Counted from the stretch's first letter, positions 24,653-34,060 are shown. The stretch: DNA of 35,972 nt from Calditrichia bacterium (GCA_028284445.1 JANQRS010000054.1:1-35972), one strand, 5' to 3'. Notes: generated by a model not told the origin, from the letters alone. Translations and numbers: made by a program.

Positions 24653-26338
24653 ATGCGCAGTGATACAATCAAAAAAGGCTTCGAAAGAGCGCCTCATAGA
24701 AGCTTGCTAAAGGCAACCGGAGTCACCGATGAGGACTTCAGCAAGCCCTTTATCGGTATTTGCAACTCGTTTATCGAGATCATTCCCGGGCATGTTCACC
24801 TGCAGGAATTGGGTGCAATTGTGAAGAAGGCGGTGCGCGCCTGCGGTGGTGTTCCCTTTGAGTTCAACACGATTGGCGTGGATGATGGCATTGCCATGGG
24901 GCACTTCGGAATGAAGTATTCCCTGCCCAGTCGTGAGTTGATTGCAGATAGTGTCGAAACGGTTGCGCAAGCCCATCAGTTCGATGGATTGATCTGCATT
25001 CCTAATTGCGATAAGATCGTGCCGGGGATGCTTATGGGGGCAGTGCGGGTGAATATTCCCACGATTTTTGTCTCCGGTGGGCCGATGGCTGCGGGCAAAA
25101 TGAGCGATGGCCGTGTGGTAGATCTTGTATCGGTGTTTGAAGGCGTTGGCAAATACAAAGCCGGTAAAATTGATGAGGCTGAGCTGAAGGAACTGGAAGA
25201 CAATGGCTGTCCGACCTGCGGTTCTTGTTCCGGCATGTTTACCGCTAATTCCATGAACTGCCTGATGGAAGCCGTCGGTCTGGCTTTGCCGGGTAACGGC
25301 ACCTTCCTGGCAACCTCGCAAGAGCGTCGGGACTTATTGGGCGAAGCCGCAAAAAAGATCATGATGTTGGTCGAAAAGGACATCAAGCCCCGCGACATTG
25401 TGACCGCGGAATCCATCGATAATGCCTTTGCATTGGATATGGCCATGGGCGGCAGCACCAATACTGTTCTCCATACCATGGCTATTGCCCATGAGGCCGG
25501 TCTTAACTACCCCCTGGAGCGGCTCAATGAAGTAGCAGCTCGCGTGCCGCAGATCTGTAAAGTATCCCCGGCATCAAATTGGCATATGGAAGACGTCCTG
25601 CGGGCAGGGGGTATCAGTGCTATCCTGAATGAAGTAGCCGGTAAACCTGATATTCTTCACCTGGATCGAATCACTGTGACCGGCAAGACCCTTGGAGAAA
25701 ATATTGCTGATGCGGAAGTGCAGGATCGGGAGGTAATCCTGCCGGTGCAGCAACCTCACTCCGAACGGGGAGGACTCTCGGTCTTATTCGGCAACATTGC
25801 CCCGGAAGGTGCAGTCGTAAAGACTGGCGCCGTGGAGCGTAATATGCTGGTACATCGTGGACCGGCAGTCGTCTACGAATCGATGGAAAGTGCCTGTAGC
25901 GGTATCCTCGGCGGCGAGGTAAAGGAAGGTGACGTTGTTGTGATTCGCTATGAAGGTCCGCGCGGCGGACCCGGCATGCAGGAGATGCTTTCCCCAACTG
26001 CCAATATCATGGGCATGGGACTGGGCTATTCCGTTGCTCTCATCACCGATGGCCGTTTTTCCGGTGGTACCCGCGGTGCTTGTATCGGTCATGTCTCCCC
26101 GGAAGCAGCGGAAGGTGGACCAATTGCCTTCATCGAAAACGGAGATACCGTCTCCATCAACATCCCGAAAAATCAATTGAATATTGAAGTCCCGGACGAG
26201 GAAATGGCGCGCCGCAAGGCAAATTGGACGCCGCCGGAACCTCGTGTCAGACGTGGTTGGCTGGCGCGCTATGCCAAAATGGTGACCTCGGCCAACACCG
26301 GTGCAGTTTTAAACGACGGCTATTTCGACAAAAAATAG
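24653..26338 (+). CDS. ilvD: Dihydroxy-acid dehydratase
   Basis: 561 residues from ATG 24653 (MRSDTIKKGFERAPHRSLLK, AGAGG 8 nt upstream), where homologues usually begin. GTG 24611, with GGGAG in good position, would add 14 residues and is a real alternative. The enzyme dehydrates 2,3-dihydroxy-isovalerate and -methylvalerate in valine, leucine and isoleucine synthesis, using an Fe-S cluster and Mg. The three cluster cysteines are in FIGICNSF (about 37), ICIPNCDK (about 118) and CPTCGSCSGMFTANSMNC (about 187-190). GPRGGPGMQEML and TDGRFSGGTRG are also diagnostic. It is the first enzyme gene after the leader ORF; ilvB follows after 68 nt. Confidence 0.97.
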   Translation: MRSDTIKKGFERAPHRSLLKATGVTDEDFSKPFIGICNSFIEIIPGHVHLQELGAIVKKAVRACGGVPFEFNTIGVDDGIAMGHFGMKYSLPSRELIADSVETVAQAHQFDGLICIPNCDKIVPGMLMGAVRVNIPTIFVSGGPMAAGKMSDGRVVDLVSVFEGVGKYKAGKIDEAELKELEDNGCPTCGSCSGMFTANSMNCLMEAVGLALPGNGTFLATSQERRDLLGEAAKKIMMLVEKDIKPRDIVTAESIDNAFALDMAMGGSTNTVLHTMAIAHEAGLNYPLERLNEVAARVPQICKVSPASNWHMEDVLRAGGISAILNEVAGKPDILHLDRITVTGKTLGENIADAEVQDREVILPVQQPHSERGGLSVLFGNIAPEGAVVKTGAVERNMLVHRGPAVVYESMESACSGILGGEVKEGDVVVIRYEGPRGGPGMQEMLSPTANIMGMGLGYSVALITDGRFSGGTRGACIGHVSPEAAEGGPIAFIENGDTVSINIPKNQLNIEVPDEEMARRKANWTPPEPRVRRGWLARYAKMVTSANTGAVLNDGYFDKK

Positions 26339-26406
26339 AAAACAAATAGACATGGCTCGGTAGGGGCCATAACCATCAGCAACCAAATCACAAAGCGGAG
26401 GTAATC

Positions 26407-28152
26407 ATGTCGGTCGATTTACAAACCGATGCCAGGGAAAAGGCGGTAGCGGCGAAGACGGATCAAGTAATGCCCGGAGCAGAAATATTTATACGTGCAC
26501 TCCTCGATGAAGGTGTCGACACCATTTTCGGATATCCCGGTGGTGTGGTCCTTAGCATTTACGATAAACTCTATCAGATTCCGGAACTCCGCCATCTTCT
26601 TATTCGCCATGAGCAAGGTGGAACGCATGCAGCCGATGGGTATGCGCGTGCAACCGGCAAGCCCGGCGTCGTTTTGGTTACCTCCGGTCCGGGTGCAACG
26701 AATACCGTAACCGGGATCGCCACGGCCTATATGGATAGTATTCCGATGGTGGTTTTTACCGGTCAGGTGCCGACAAACCTGATGGGTAATGATGCCTTCC
26801 AGGAAGCAGATACGATTGGTATCACCCGTCCGATCACCAAGCACAGCTTCCTCGTTAGGGACGTTAGTGAACTGACCGAAACCATCCACAAAGCATTTCA
26901 TATTGCTGTTACCGGCCGTCCCGGTCCGGTGTTGGTAGACCTGCCGAAAAACATGCTGCTCAGCGAAGCTGTCTATAAGCCGGCACGTTCTACAGTTGAT
27001 CTGCGTGGATATAAGCCGGTGACTGCCGGCAACCCTCGTCAGATTCGCAAAGCTGCAGAGTTGATTGCTGAATCGAAGCGTCCGGTCATCTACGTGGGCG
27101 GTGGAGCGATCCTCAGCAATGCCGCGGTCGAAGTTGCCGCTTTTGCCCATCGCCTGAATGCCCCGACAACTACAACCTTGCTGGGCCTCGGCGCTTTTCC
27201 GGAAACCGATGATCTCTCACTGGGCATGCTTGGCATGCACGGCACCTGGTATGCAAATATGGCGGTGTCGGAATGTGACCTGCTTATCGCCGTTGGTGCG
27301 CGCTTCGATGATCGCGTGACCGGCCGCCTGACGGATTTTGCAGTAAATGCCAGGAAAATCCACATCGATATCGATCCTAGCTGCATTGGCAAGAATGTGC
27401 CTATCGACGTCCCGCTGGTTGGTGACGTGAAAGAAGTGCTTGTCGAATTGATCAAGCACGTTGGCCCTTGCGATACGGCTGATTGGTTGGAAACGATCGA
27501 CGTCTGGAAGAAGGAGCATCCGCTGCGCTACGATACTGAAAGTGACGTGTTGAAGCCGCAAGCAGTAATTCAAACCATCTCCGACGTGACGAAAGGGGAA
27601 GCAATAGTCTGCACCGATGTTGGTCAGCACCAGATGTGGGCTGCCCAATATTACAAATTTACGCATCCGCGTAGTCATATTTCATCTGGCGGTTTGGGGA
27701 CCATGGGATACGGATTTCCTGCGGCTTTGGGAGCCAAGGTCGGGTGTCCCGACCGCCTGGTTTTTTGCATCACCGGTGATGGCGGTTTTCAGATGACCGC
27801 TATTGAGTTGATCACTGCCGCTCATTACAAAATCCCGGTGAAGGTTGTCATCATCAATAATGGCTATTTGGGTATGGTTCGTCAGTGGCAGCAGCTTTTC
27901 TTTGGTCGCCGCTATTCCCACGTTGAACTGGGCAGCAGTAATCCGGACTTCGTCAAGTTTGCTGAAAGCTGTGGCGTGACTGCCTATCGAGCAACCACAC
28001 AGGAAGAACTGGAAGATTGTCTGGCGAAAATGCTGGCAAATGACGATGGCCCAACGCTTCTGGACGTCATGGTAGACAAGGAAGAAAACTGCTACCCGAT
28101 GGTACCGGCCGGAAAAGCGATTTTTGAAATGGTAGAAGGAGATCCGGAATGA
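26407..28152 (+). CDS. ilvB: Acetolactate synthase, large catalytic subunit
   Basis: 581 residues, with GGAGG close before the ATG. It condenses two pyruvates, or pyruvate with 2-oxobutyrate, using thiamine diphosphate and FAD, the first common step of Val/Leu/Ile synthesis. The N-terminal TPP domain has GVDTIFGYPGG and RHEQGGTHAADGYARATG (catalytic Glu region nearby). The central domain includes VGARFDDRVTG. The C-terminal domain has the TPP/Mg motif ITGDGGFQMTAIELITAA (GDG near residue 457) ending in NN. Length is normal. The ilvN gene overlaps its end by 4 nt (ATGA), giving coupled translation of the two subunits. Confidence 0.97.
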   Translation: MSVDLQTDAREKAVAAKTDQVMPGAEIFIRALLDEGVDTIFGYPGGVVLSIYDKLYQIPELRHLLIRHEQGGTHAADGYARATGKPGVVLVTSGPGATNTVTGIATAYMDSIPMVVFTGQVPTNLMGNDAFQEADTIGITRPITKHSFLVRDVSELTETIHKAFHIAVTGRPGPVLVDLPKNMLLSEAVYKPARSTVDLRGYKPVTAGNPRQIRKAAELIAESKRPVIYVGGGAILSNAAVEVAAFAHRLNAPTTTTLLGLGAFPETDDLSLGMLGMHGTWYANMAVSECDLLIAVGARFDDRVTGRLTDFAVNARKIHIDIDPSCIGKNVPIDVPLVGDVKEVLVELIKHVGPCDTADWLETIDVWKKEHPLRYDTESDVLKPQAVIQTISDVTKGEAIVCTDVGQHQMWAAQYYKFTHPRSHISSGGLGTMGYGFPAALGAKVGCPDRLVFCITGDGGFQMTAIELITAAHYKIPVKVVIINNGYLGMVRQWQQLFFGRRYSHVELGSSNPDFVKFAESCGVTAYRATTQEELEDCLAKMLANDDGPTLLDVMVDKEENCYPMVPAGKAIFEMVEGDPE

Positions 28153-28637
28153 GACATACCATAAACCTTGTTGTTGAAAATACCTTAGGCACACTCTCGC
28201 GTATCTCCGGCTTGTTTAGCAGCCGGGGGTACCAAATCGACAGCATTTCTGTCGGAGCCGGGGAGGAAAACGACACCTCGCGCATGACCATTGTTACCCA
28301 CGGCGACGATCAGGTTATTGAGCAAATCACCAAGCAGCTTAACAAGGTTGTTGACGTCATTAAAGTGTCCGACCTGACCAATGAAAGCTTCGTTAACCGC
28401 GAACTGGCCCTCATTAAGGTGAGTGCAACGCCCAATGTGCGAAGCGAAATCTTACAAACAGTTGATGTCTTCCGCGGAAAAGTGGTGGATATCAGTCCGC
28501 GCACGCTGACCGTTGAAGCAACCGGCAGTGAAGATAAAATTAATGCCATTATCAGCATGCTTCGGCCGTTTGGCTTGCGAGAAGTTGCCAGGACCGGACG
28601 TGTGGCGCTCAAACGTGAATTCCAGGGAGAAGCCTAA
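28149..28637 (+). CDS. ilvN: Acetolactate synthase, small regulatory subunit
   Basis: 162 residues, overlapping ilvB by 4 nt. The N-terminal ACT domain (MRHTINLVVENTLGTLSRIS, GLFSSRGYQIDSISVGAGEE) is the usual valine-binding regulatory domain; the C-terminal half (RELALIKVSATPNVRSEILQ, then FGLREVARTGRVALKRE) is the family's activation domain. It matches IlvN/IlvH length. It activates IlvB and confers valine feedback. ilvC follows two nt later. Confidence 0.96.
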   Translation: MRHTINLVVENTLGTLSRISGLFSSRGYQIDSISVGAGEENDTSRMTIVTHGDDQVIEQITKQLNKVVDVIKVSDLTNESFVNRELALIKVSATPNVRSEILQTVDVFRGKVVDISPRTLTVEATGSEDKINAIISMLRPFGLREVARTGRVALKREFQGEA

Positions 28638-28639
28638 CC

Positions 28640-29656
28640 ATGAAAATCTACTACCAAAAAGATGTTGACACCAAAGCGCTTTCCGGCAAGACAATTGCCG
28701 TTATCGGATATGGCAGTCAGGGCCATGCCCACGCACTCAATTTGAAAGAAAGCGGTCATGACGTGGTCGTTGGCCTATATCCCGGCAGCAAATCCTGGGA
28801 TAAGGTGAAGGCCGACGGCTTGCGCGTGGCGAAAGTTTCAGATGCCGCACGTGAGGCGGACGTCATCATGATCCTTATTCCGGATCAAACCCAAAAAGCC
28901 GTCTACGAAAATGAGATTGCACCATACCTGTCCCCGGGCAAATCGCTGGCTTTTGCACATGGATTCAATATTCATTATGGCCAGATTTCCCCGCCGGAAA
29001 CAGTGGACGTCTGGATGATTGCACCGAAAGGCCCGGGACATCTTGTTCGCCGCGTTTACACAGAAGGCGGAGGCGTTCCCTGCTTGCTGGCGGTTTATCA
29101 GGATGCCAGTGGTAATGCGCATCAGACAGCCCTTGCCTATGCAGATGGCGTTGGCGGCACTCGTGCCGGTGTTATCGAAACCAACTTTGCTGAAGAAACC
29201 GAAACCGATCTCTTTGGCGAGCAAGCGGTGCTTTGCGGTGGCGTATCGGAACTGGTGAAAGCCGGATTTGAGACCCTGGTCGAAGCCGGATACCAACCGG
29301 AAATTGCATATTTTGAGTGTTTGCACGAATTAAAGCTAATAGTGGACCTCTTTTATGAAGGAGGCATCAAGGGCATGTATTATTCGGTGTCGGAAACAGC
29401 TGAATATGGTGGCCTGACGCGCGGCGAAAAGGTAGTAACGCCGGAAACCAAGGAAACCATGAAGAAAATCCTCACAGCAGTGCAGGATGGTAGCTTTGCC
29501 CGTGAATGGATCCTCGAAAATCAGGCCAAACAACCGGTGCTCAGTGCCCGCCGTCGCCAATTGGATCATCATCAAATCGAAACCGTTGGTAAAGGGCTTC
29601 GCGAAATGATGAGTTGGATTGGCGCACAGCAACAGAAGGCGGAGGTGCCTGAATGA
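28640..29656 (+). CDS. ilvC: Ketol-acid reductoisomerase, class I
   Basis: 338 residues, the class I length. It isomerises and reduces acetolactate or acetohydroxybutyrate with NAD(P)H and Mg. The dinucleotide loop is IAVIGYGSQGHAHALNLKES (about 20-40), followed by the cofactor loop GLYPGSKSW. The KGPGHLVRR motif, the metal residues in TDLFGEQAVLCGG and the knotted C-terminal domain (YEGGIKGMYYSVSETAEYG) are present. It starts 2 nt after ilvN and overlaps cimA by 4 nt. Confidence 0.97.
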   Translation: MKIYYQKDVDTKALSGKTIAVIGYGSQGHAHALNLKESGHDVVVGLYPGSKSWDKVKADGLRVAKVSDAAREADVIMILIPDQTQKAVYENEIAPYLSPGKSLAFAHGFNIHYGQISPPETVDVWMIAPKGPGHLVRRVYTEGGGVPCLLAVYQDASGNAHQTALAYADGVGGTRAGVIETNFAEETETDLFGEQAVLCGGVSELVKAGFETLVEAGYQPEIAYFECLHELKLIVDLFYEGGIKGMYYSVSETAEYGGLTRGEKVVTPETKETMKKILTAVQDGSFAREWILENQAKQPVLSARRRQLDHHQIETVGKGLREMMSWIGAQQQKAEVPE

Positions 29657-31248
29657 GTGTTGTAAAGTTGTTTGATACAACCTTGCGGGATGGATCGCAG
29701 GGAGAAAAGATCTCTTTTTCCCTGGCAGACAAGATGACGATTGCGCATCGACTGGATGATTTTGGTGTTCACTATATCGAGGGCGGATGGCCGGGATCAA
29801 ATCCCAAGGATGCCGGATTTTTTGAAGCGGCTCGCAAGGAAACCTGGCGTCATGCACGGTTAGTTGCCTTTGGCAGCACTCGCAGGGCAGGCGTTACTGC
29901 TGCTGAAGATCGAAATCTGCAAATGCTTCTCGCTGCTGAAACACCGGCGATTTCCATTTTCGGCAAAAGCTGGACGCTTCACGCAACGCGGGCACTTGGG
30001 GTTGAGCTTGAGGAAAACGTGCAGATGATTTACGACTCGGTTTCCCTGCTGAAAAGCGAAGGCCGCGAAGTGGTTTACGATGCGGAACACTTCTTTGATG
30101 GCTATAAGGCCGATTCGGATTATGCTCTCAGCACCCTAAAAGCCGCTTTTGAAGCGGGGGCAGATGTGCTGGTTCTTTGCGATACCAATGGTGGCTCGCT
30201 GCCCTCGGAAATCAGTAAGATCGTGACGACCGTTCGCTCACTGTTTTCGACCGAGGTCGGTATCCATGCCCATAATGACGGCGAGCTAGCAGTGGCGAAT
30301 AGTCTTGCCGCCGTTCAGGCCGGGGCCACACATGTCCAGGGCACCATCAACGGTTTTGGGGAACGCTGCGGGAACGCCAATCTTATTCCCGTAATCGCCA
30401 ATCTCGAGCTCAAGCTCGGACATCAGTGCGTTGGTAAAGAAAAGCTCTCTGGGCTGAAGGATCTCTCCGGATTTGTCTATGAAATTGCCAATGTTGCTAC
30501 TCGCGACGAAGCGGCCTACACCGGTAATAGTGCATTTGCCCATAAGGGCGGCATTCACGTTAGCGCGGTGATGAAGGATCCGGTTTTGTATGAGCATGTC
30601 GAGCCGGAACTGGTCGGTAACAACCGCAGGGTGCTGGTCAGTGATCTTTCCGGTCGCAGCAACATTCGCTACAAGCTGGAAGAATTGCAGATTGGTGAAG
30701 CAGACAGTGCTGATGTTGGCAGCCTGGTTGATGAGATTAAGAATCTGGAGAACGACGGCTACTACTTTGAAGCTGCCGAAGCCAGTTTTGAACTGCTCGT
30801 TGCCCGACGGCAGGATAACTGTCCGGAATATTTTTGCCTGTCCGGATTCCGCATCAGCGGCGAAAAAAATGCGTCTGACAATTCTCGTAATGAAGCAAGT
30901 ATTCGTGTAGAAGTAGATGGACGTGTCGAGCACACGGCAGCTGAGGGAGCCGGACCGGTAAACGCGCTGGACAATGCCTTGCGTAAGGCTTTGATGCGTT
31001 TTTATCCCCAGATTGCTGAGATGATTTTAATTGACTATAAGGTTCGAGTTTTAAATGAAGGAGATGGAACGGCTTCGCGAGTGCGTGTGATGATCGAGTC
31101 ACAGGCTGGAGAGGCTCGCTGGTCGACCATGGGGGTCTCCGCCAATATTATAGATGCCACATGGCAGGCATTGGCCGATTCCTTCACCTACTTCTTATAC
31201 AAAATCGCAAAAGTTGAGAAGGTCGAGGAGATTGAATATGCAACGTAA
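29653..31248 (+). CDS. cimA: Citramalate synthase
   Basis: 531 residues, start overlapping ilvC by ATGA. It condenses pyruvate with acetyl-CoA to (R)-citramalate, the first step of a threonine-independent isoleucine route. It belongs to the HMGL/LeuA superfamily: LFDTTLRDGSQGEKISFSL, HYIEGGWPGSNPKD, the CimA-type ISIFGKSWTLHATRALG, and metal His residues in GIHAHNDGELAVANSL. NGFGERCGNANL is also present. A C-terminal regulatory domain of about 130 residues is kept, so isoleucine feedback is plausible. GGWPGSNPKD and GKSW favour citramalate over isopropylmalate synthase. No ilvA is seen in the window, in keeping with this route. Confidence 0.93.
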   Translation: MSVVKLFDTTLRDGSQGEKISFSLADKMTIAHRLDDFGVHYIEGGWPGSNPKDAGFFEAARKETWRHARLVAFGSTRRAGVTAAEDRNLQMLLAAETPAISIFGKSWTLHATRALGVELEENVQMIYDSVSLLKSEGREVVYDAEHFFDGYKADSDYALSTLKAAFEAGADVLVLCDTNGGSLPSEISKIVTTVRSLFSTEVGIHAHNDGELAVANSLAAVQAGATHVQGTINGFGERCGNANLIPVIANLELKLGHQCVGKEKLSGLKDLSGFVYEIANVATRDEAAYTGNSAFAHKGGIHVSAVMKDPVLYEHVEPELVGNNRRVLVSDLSGRSNIRYKLEELQIGEADSADVGSLVDEIKNLENDGYYFEAAEASFELLVARRQDNCPEYFCLSGFRISGEKNASDNSRNEASIRVEVDGRVEHTAAEGAGPVNALDNALRKALMRFYPQIAEMILIDYKVRVLNEGDGTASRVRVMIESQAGEARWSTMGVSANIIDATWQALADSFTYFLYKIAKVEKVEEIEYAT

Positions 31249-32446
31249 ATTGAGGGTGTTTGATACCACCTTGCGCGACGGTGAGCAGTCGCCAGGCTGC
31301 AGTATGAATCTGGATGAAAAATTGCGAATGGCTGCGCAACTGGAGCGGCTCGGGGTTGATATCATTGAAGCTGGATTTCCCATTGCATCACATGGAGAAT
31401 TCGAGGCGGTAAAAGCCGTTTCCGGACTGTTGAAGAAAACCACGGTTGCAGCGCTCTGCCGGACGCGCAAGGAAGACGTTGAACGAGCCTGGGAAGCAAT
31501 TCGGGACGCGAAATTACCGCGGCTTCACACCTTTATTGCCACCAGTGATATCCATTTACACCACAAACTTAACATGACCAAGCGGGAGGTGTTGCAAGCC
31601 GTAAACAAGATGGTGACCTATGCCCGGTCTTTTACGGACGATGTTGAGTTTTCAGCTGAGGATGCCAGTAGATCGGAGATTGATTTCCTGGCGGAAGTAG
31701 TTGACGTTGCTATTAAAAGCGGCGCGACAACTATCAATCTGCCGGATACAGTCGGCTATGCGACGCCGGTAGATTACGGCAATATGTTTGCCGAAATTCG
31801 CCGCCGGGTGCCCAATAGCGATAAGGTAACTTTCAGCGCCCATTGTCACAACGATTTGGGCTTGGCGGTGGCCAACTCACTGGCTGCGTTTGCCAACGGT
31901 GCTGATCAGGTGGAAGCGACCATCAACGGCATCGGGGAACGAGCCGGCAACGCCTCCCTGGAAGAAATTGTGATGGCCTTCTTTGTGCGATCCGATGCCT
32001 TCAATGCCACCTCCCGAATCAACACCCGCGAGCTTTACCCTACCAGTCAGCTTCTCTCATCCATCACCGGCGTCAAAGTGCAACCCCATAAAGCGATTGT
32101 CGGTGAAAATGCATTCGCCCACGAAGCCGGTATTCATCAGGACGGCATGTTGAAGAATGCCCTAACCTACGAAATTATGACGCCGGAATCGGTTGGCCTC
32201 ACACGTACCATGAATTTGGTGCTCGGTAAGCATAGCGGGCGTCACGCATTGCAGAAAAGCTGTGCTGAACTGGGCTATCAGCTCAATAATGACCAATTAC
32301 AGCAGGTTTATAAGGTCTTTTTACAGGTAGCCGACAAAAAAAAATCGGTTGGTGAACAAGACCTGGTTGATATTTTAAAAAATCATAGCGACATTGTCTC
32401 AGCCGCTAAGAAACCTGCAGATTTACGTAAGGAATTAACAGGGTGA
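31238..32446 (+). CDS. leuA: 2-isopropylmalate synthase, short form without the full regulatory domain
   Basis: 402 residues from ATG 31238, with GAGGAG 7 nt upstream; it overlaps the cimA end by 11 nt. It condenses 2-oxoisovalerate with acetyl-CoA, the first step of leucine synthesis. Motifs are FDTTLRDGEQSPGCSMN, DIIEAGFPIAS, SAHCHNDLGLAVANSLAAF and INGIGERAGNASLEEIVMA. HEAGIHQDGMLKN and LGKHSGRHAL close the catalytic and linker parts. Typical LeuA is about 510 residues with a C-terminal leucine-sensing domain; that domain is absent here, so leucine feedback through it is not expected. A homocitrate-synthase-like activity is less likely given the operon. Confidence 0.92.
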   Translation: MQRKLRVFDTTLRDGEQSPGCSMNLDEKLRMAAQLERLGVDIIEAGFPIASHGEFEAVKAVSGLLKKTTVAALCRTRKEDVERAWEAIRDAKLPRLHTFIATSDIHLHHKLNMTKREVLQAVNKMVTYARSFTDDVEFSAEDASRSEIDFLAEVVDVAIKSGATTINLPDTVGYATPVDYGNMFAEIRRRVPNSDKVTFSAHCHNDLGLAVANSLAAFANGADQVEATINGIGERAGNASLEEIVMAFFVRSDAFNATSRINTRELYPTSQLLSSITGVKVQPHKAIVGENAFAHEAGIHQDGMLKNALTYEIMTPESVGLTRTMNLVLGKHSGRHALQKSCAELGYQLNNDQLQQVYKVFLQVADKKKSVGEQDLVDILKNHSDIVSAAKKPADLRKELTG

Positions 32447-32459
32447 CTTCTCCCCAAAA

Positions 32460-32504
32460 GTGTCCCCCCTATATGTCCCCCACGGGGACATATAGGGGGG
32501 ACAC
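32460..32504. repeat. Perfect 21-bp inverted repeat with 3-nt loop between leuA and leuC
   Basis: The arms at 32460-32480 and 32484-32504 are exact reverse complements (core GTGTCCCCCCTATATG) separated by CAC. It lies 14 nt after the leuA stop and 37 nt before leuC. There is no T tract directly after it. It resembles REP-type palindromes, or it could modulate the leuA/leuC ratio by RNA folding. Confidence 0.9.
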
Positions 32505-32541
32505 ACGAACACGGGTTTTTAACGGATAAAAGGAACGACTT

Positions 32542-33840
32542 ATGGGAATGACAATTACTGAAAAGATCTTGGCGAAACATGCTGGCCGGGATCAGGTGAA
32601 AGCCGGTGAAAATGTGTGGGTCAATGTAGATGTGTTGATGACCCACGATGTTTGCGGGCCACCGACGATTGCTATCTTCAAGAAACAGTTTGGTAAAGAC
32701 GCCAAAGTCTGGGATAAAGAAAAACTGGTGATTATCCCGGATCATTACATTTTTACGAAAGATTTTCATGCGAATCGCAACGTCGATTTGCTGCGTGAGT
32801 TTGCGGCGGAGCAGAAACTCCCGCATTTTTATGATGTGGGCACCTCCCGCTATAAAGGGGTTTGCCATGTGGCGCTGCCGGAAGAGGGGTGGACCCGTCC
32901 GGGTGAAGTGCTCTTCGGAACCGACAGCCATACTTGTACTGCCGGGGCCTTTGGTCAATTTGCAACCGGCATCGGCAATACCGATGCAGCGTTTATCCTG
33001 GGTACCGGTGAATTGTGGGTGAAGGTGCCGGAAACCATGCGCTTTGTTATCGACGGCAAGATTCCGTCTTGCGTTATGGCTAAAGATATTATTCTCAACA
33101 TCATCGGTGATATTGGTGTCGATGGCGCATCTTATCGCACCATGGAATTTGCCGGTACTGCCGTAGAAGCAATGACCATGGAAGATCGCATGACGCTCTG
33201 TAATATGGTGATCGAGGCAGGAGGCAAGAATGGCGTTATTGCCGCAGATGCAACCACTGAAGCCTATGTCCGGCAGCGCACCGACAAACCATATACCATT
33301 TATCACAATGATCCGGATGCGACCTTCCACAGCGAATATCATTACAAGGCGGAAGAATTGCACCCAATGATTGCCCGTCCGCAATCGCCGGATAATAAAT
33401 CGCGGATTACGGAAGTGCTCGATGTTCCGCTGGATCGCGCCTATATTGGTTCTTGTACCGGTGGTAAATTTAGTGATTTTTGGGCCGCGGCGCAGCTTTT
33501 CAAAGATCATCCGGTCGGCGTTGACACCTTTGTGGTGCCGGCAACGACAGAAATTGCCAGGCAACTGGACGAAGTGAAGATGGAAGGCCGGACCCTGGTC
33601 GAAATTTTCAAGGATGCTGGTGTGCAAATTGGTGATGCCTCTTGCGCTGCCTGCCTTGGTGGCCCGGCTGATACCTTTGGCCGCCTGAACGCCGATGAGG
33701 TGTGCATCTCGACGACGAATCGTAACTTCCCGGGAAGAATGGGCTCAAAAGAGTCTCGGGTATATCTTGCGTCACCCTATACGGTTGCCGCCTCGGCCAT
33801 CACCGGCAAAATCACCGATCCGAGGGAGTATTTGGATTAA
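32542..33840 (+). CDS. leuC: 3-isopropylmalate dehydratase, large subunit (short LeuC/HacA type)
   Basis: 432 residues from ATG 32542 (AAAGGA upstream). It isomerises 2- to 3-isopropylmalate with a 4Fe-4S cluster; with CimA present it may also act on citramalate. It begins MTITEKILAKHAGRDQVKAG. The cluster cysteines are in YIGSCTGGKFSD (Cys305) and DASCAACLGGPADT (Cys368, Cys371). FGTDSHTCTAGAFG and TNRNFPGRMGS are diagnostic. The ~430-residue length and this N-terminus are of the archaeal/HacA-like type rather than the 466-residue enterobacterial type. leuD lies about 240 nt downstream, beyond a repeat region. Confidence 0.95.
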   Translation: MGMTITEKILAKHAGRDQVKAGENVWVNVDVLMTHDVCGPPTIAIFKKQFGKDAKVWDKEKLVIIPDHYIFTKDFHANRNVDLLREFAAEQKLPHFYDVGTSRYKGVCHVALPEEGWTRPGEVLFGTDSHTCTAGAFGQFATGIGNTDAAFILGTGELWVKVPETMRFVIDGKIPSCVMAKDIILNIIGDIGVDGASYRTMEFAGTAVEAMTMEDRMTLCNMVIEAGGKNGVIAADATTEAYVRQRTDKPYTIYHNDPDATFHSEYHYKAEELHPMIARPQSPDNKSRITEVLDVPLDRAYIGSCTGGKFSDFWAAAQLFKDHPVGVDTFVVPATTEIARQLDEVKMEGRTLVEIFKDAGVQIGDASCAACLGGPADTFGRLNADEVCISTTNRNFPGRMGSKESRVYLASPYTVAASAITGKITDPREYLD

Positions 33841-33893
33841 AAAATGGAAAATAGAGAATAGAGATTGGGGATTAGAGATTCGTTGACCGATAT

Positions 33894-33984
33894 ATGTAGG
33901 TCGGATTAGCCGTCGAATGAAATTGATATTGGCAAGAAAATGTAGGTCGGATTAGCCGTCGAATGAAATTGATATTGGCAAGAA
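33894..33984. repeat. Two identical 45-bp tandem copies (REP-like, GTCGGATTAG core)
   Basis: Positions 33894-33938 and 33940-33984 are identical (ATGTAGGTCGGATTAGCCGT ... GATATTGGCAAGAA). GTCGGATTA in each is answered by TAATCCGAC at 33998-34006, so either copy could form a long hairpin. The sequence style is that of dispersed intergenic palindromes. Confidence 0.9.
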
Positions 33985-34012
33985 TTTGGCCAGGGCGTAA
34001 TCCGACACGAAC

Positions 34013-34060
34013 AACGAATCAACGATTTAACGAATCAACGATTTAACGAATCAACGATTT
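34013..34060. repeat. 16-bp tandem repeat, three copies, before leuD
   Basis: Three perfect copies of AACGAATCAACGATTT, then AACG and a T tract, ending about 20 nt before the leuD start. Confidence 0.92.

Noticed and set aside
32383..33627. Long minus-strand open frame opposite leuC
   Set aside because: It is an antisense shadow of leuC with no domain pattern; leuC has the full set of cluster cysteines and motifs.
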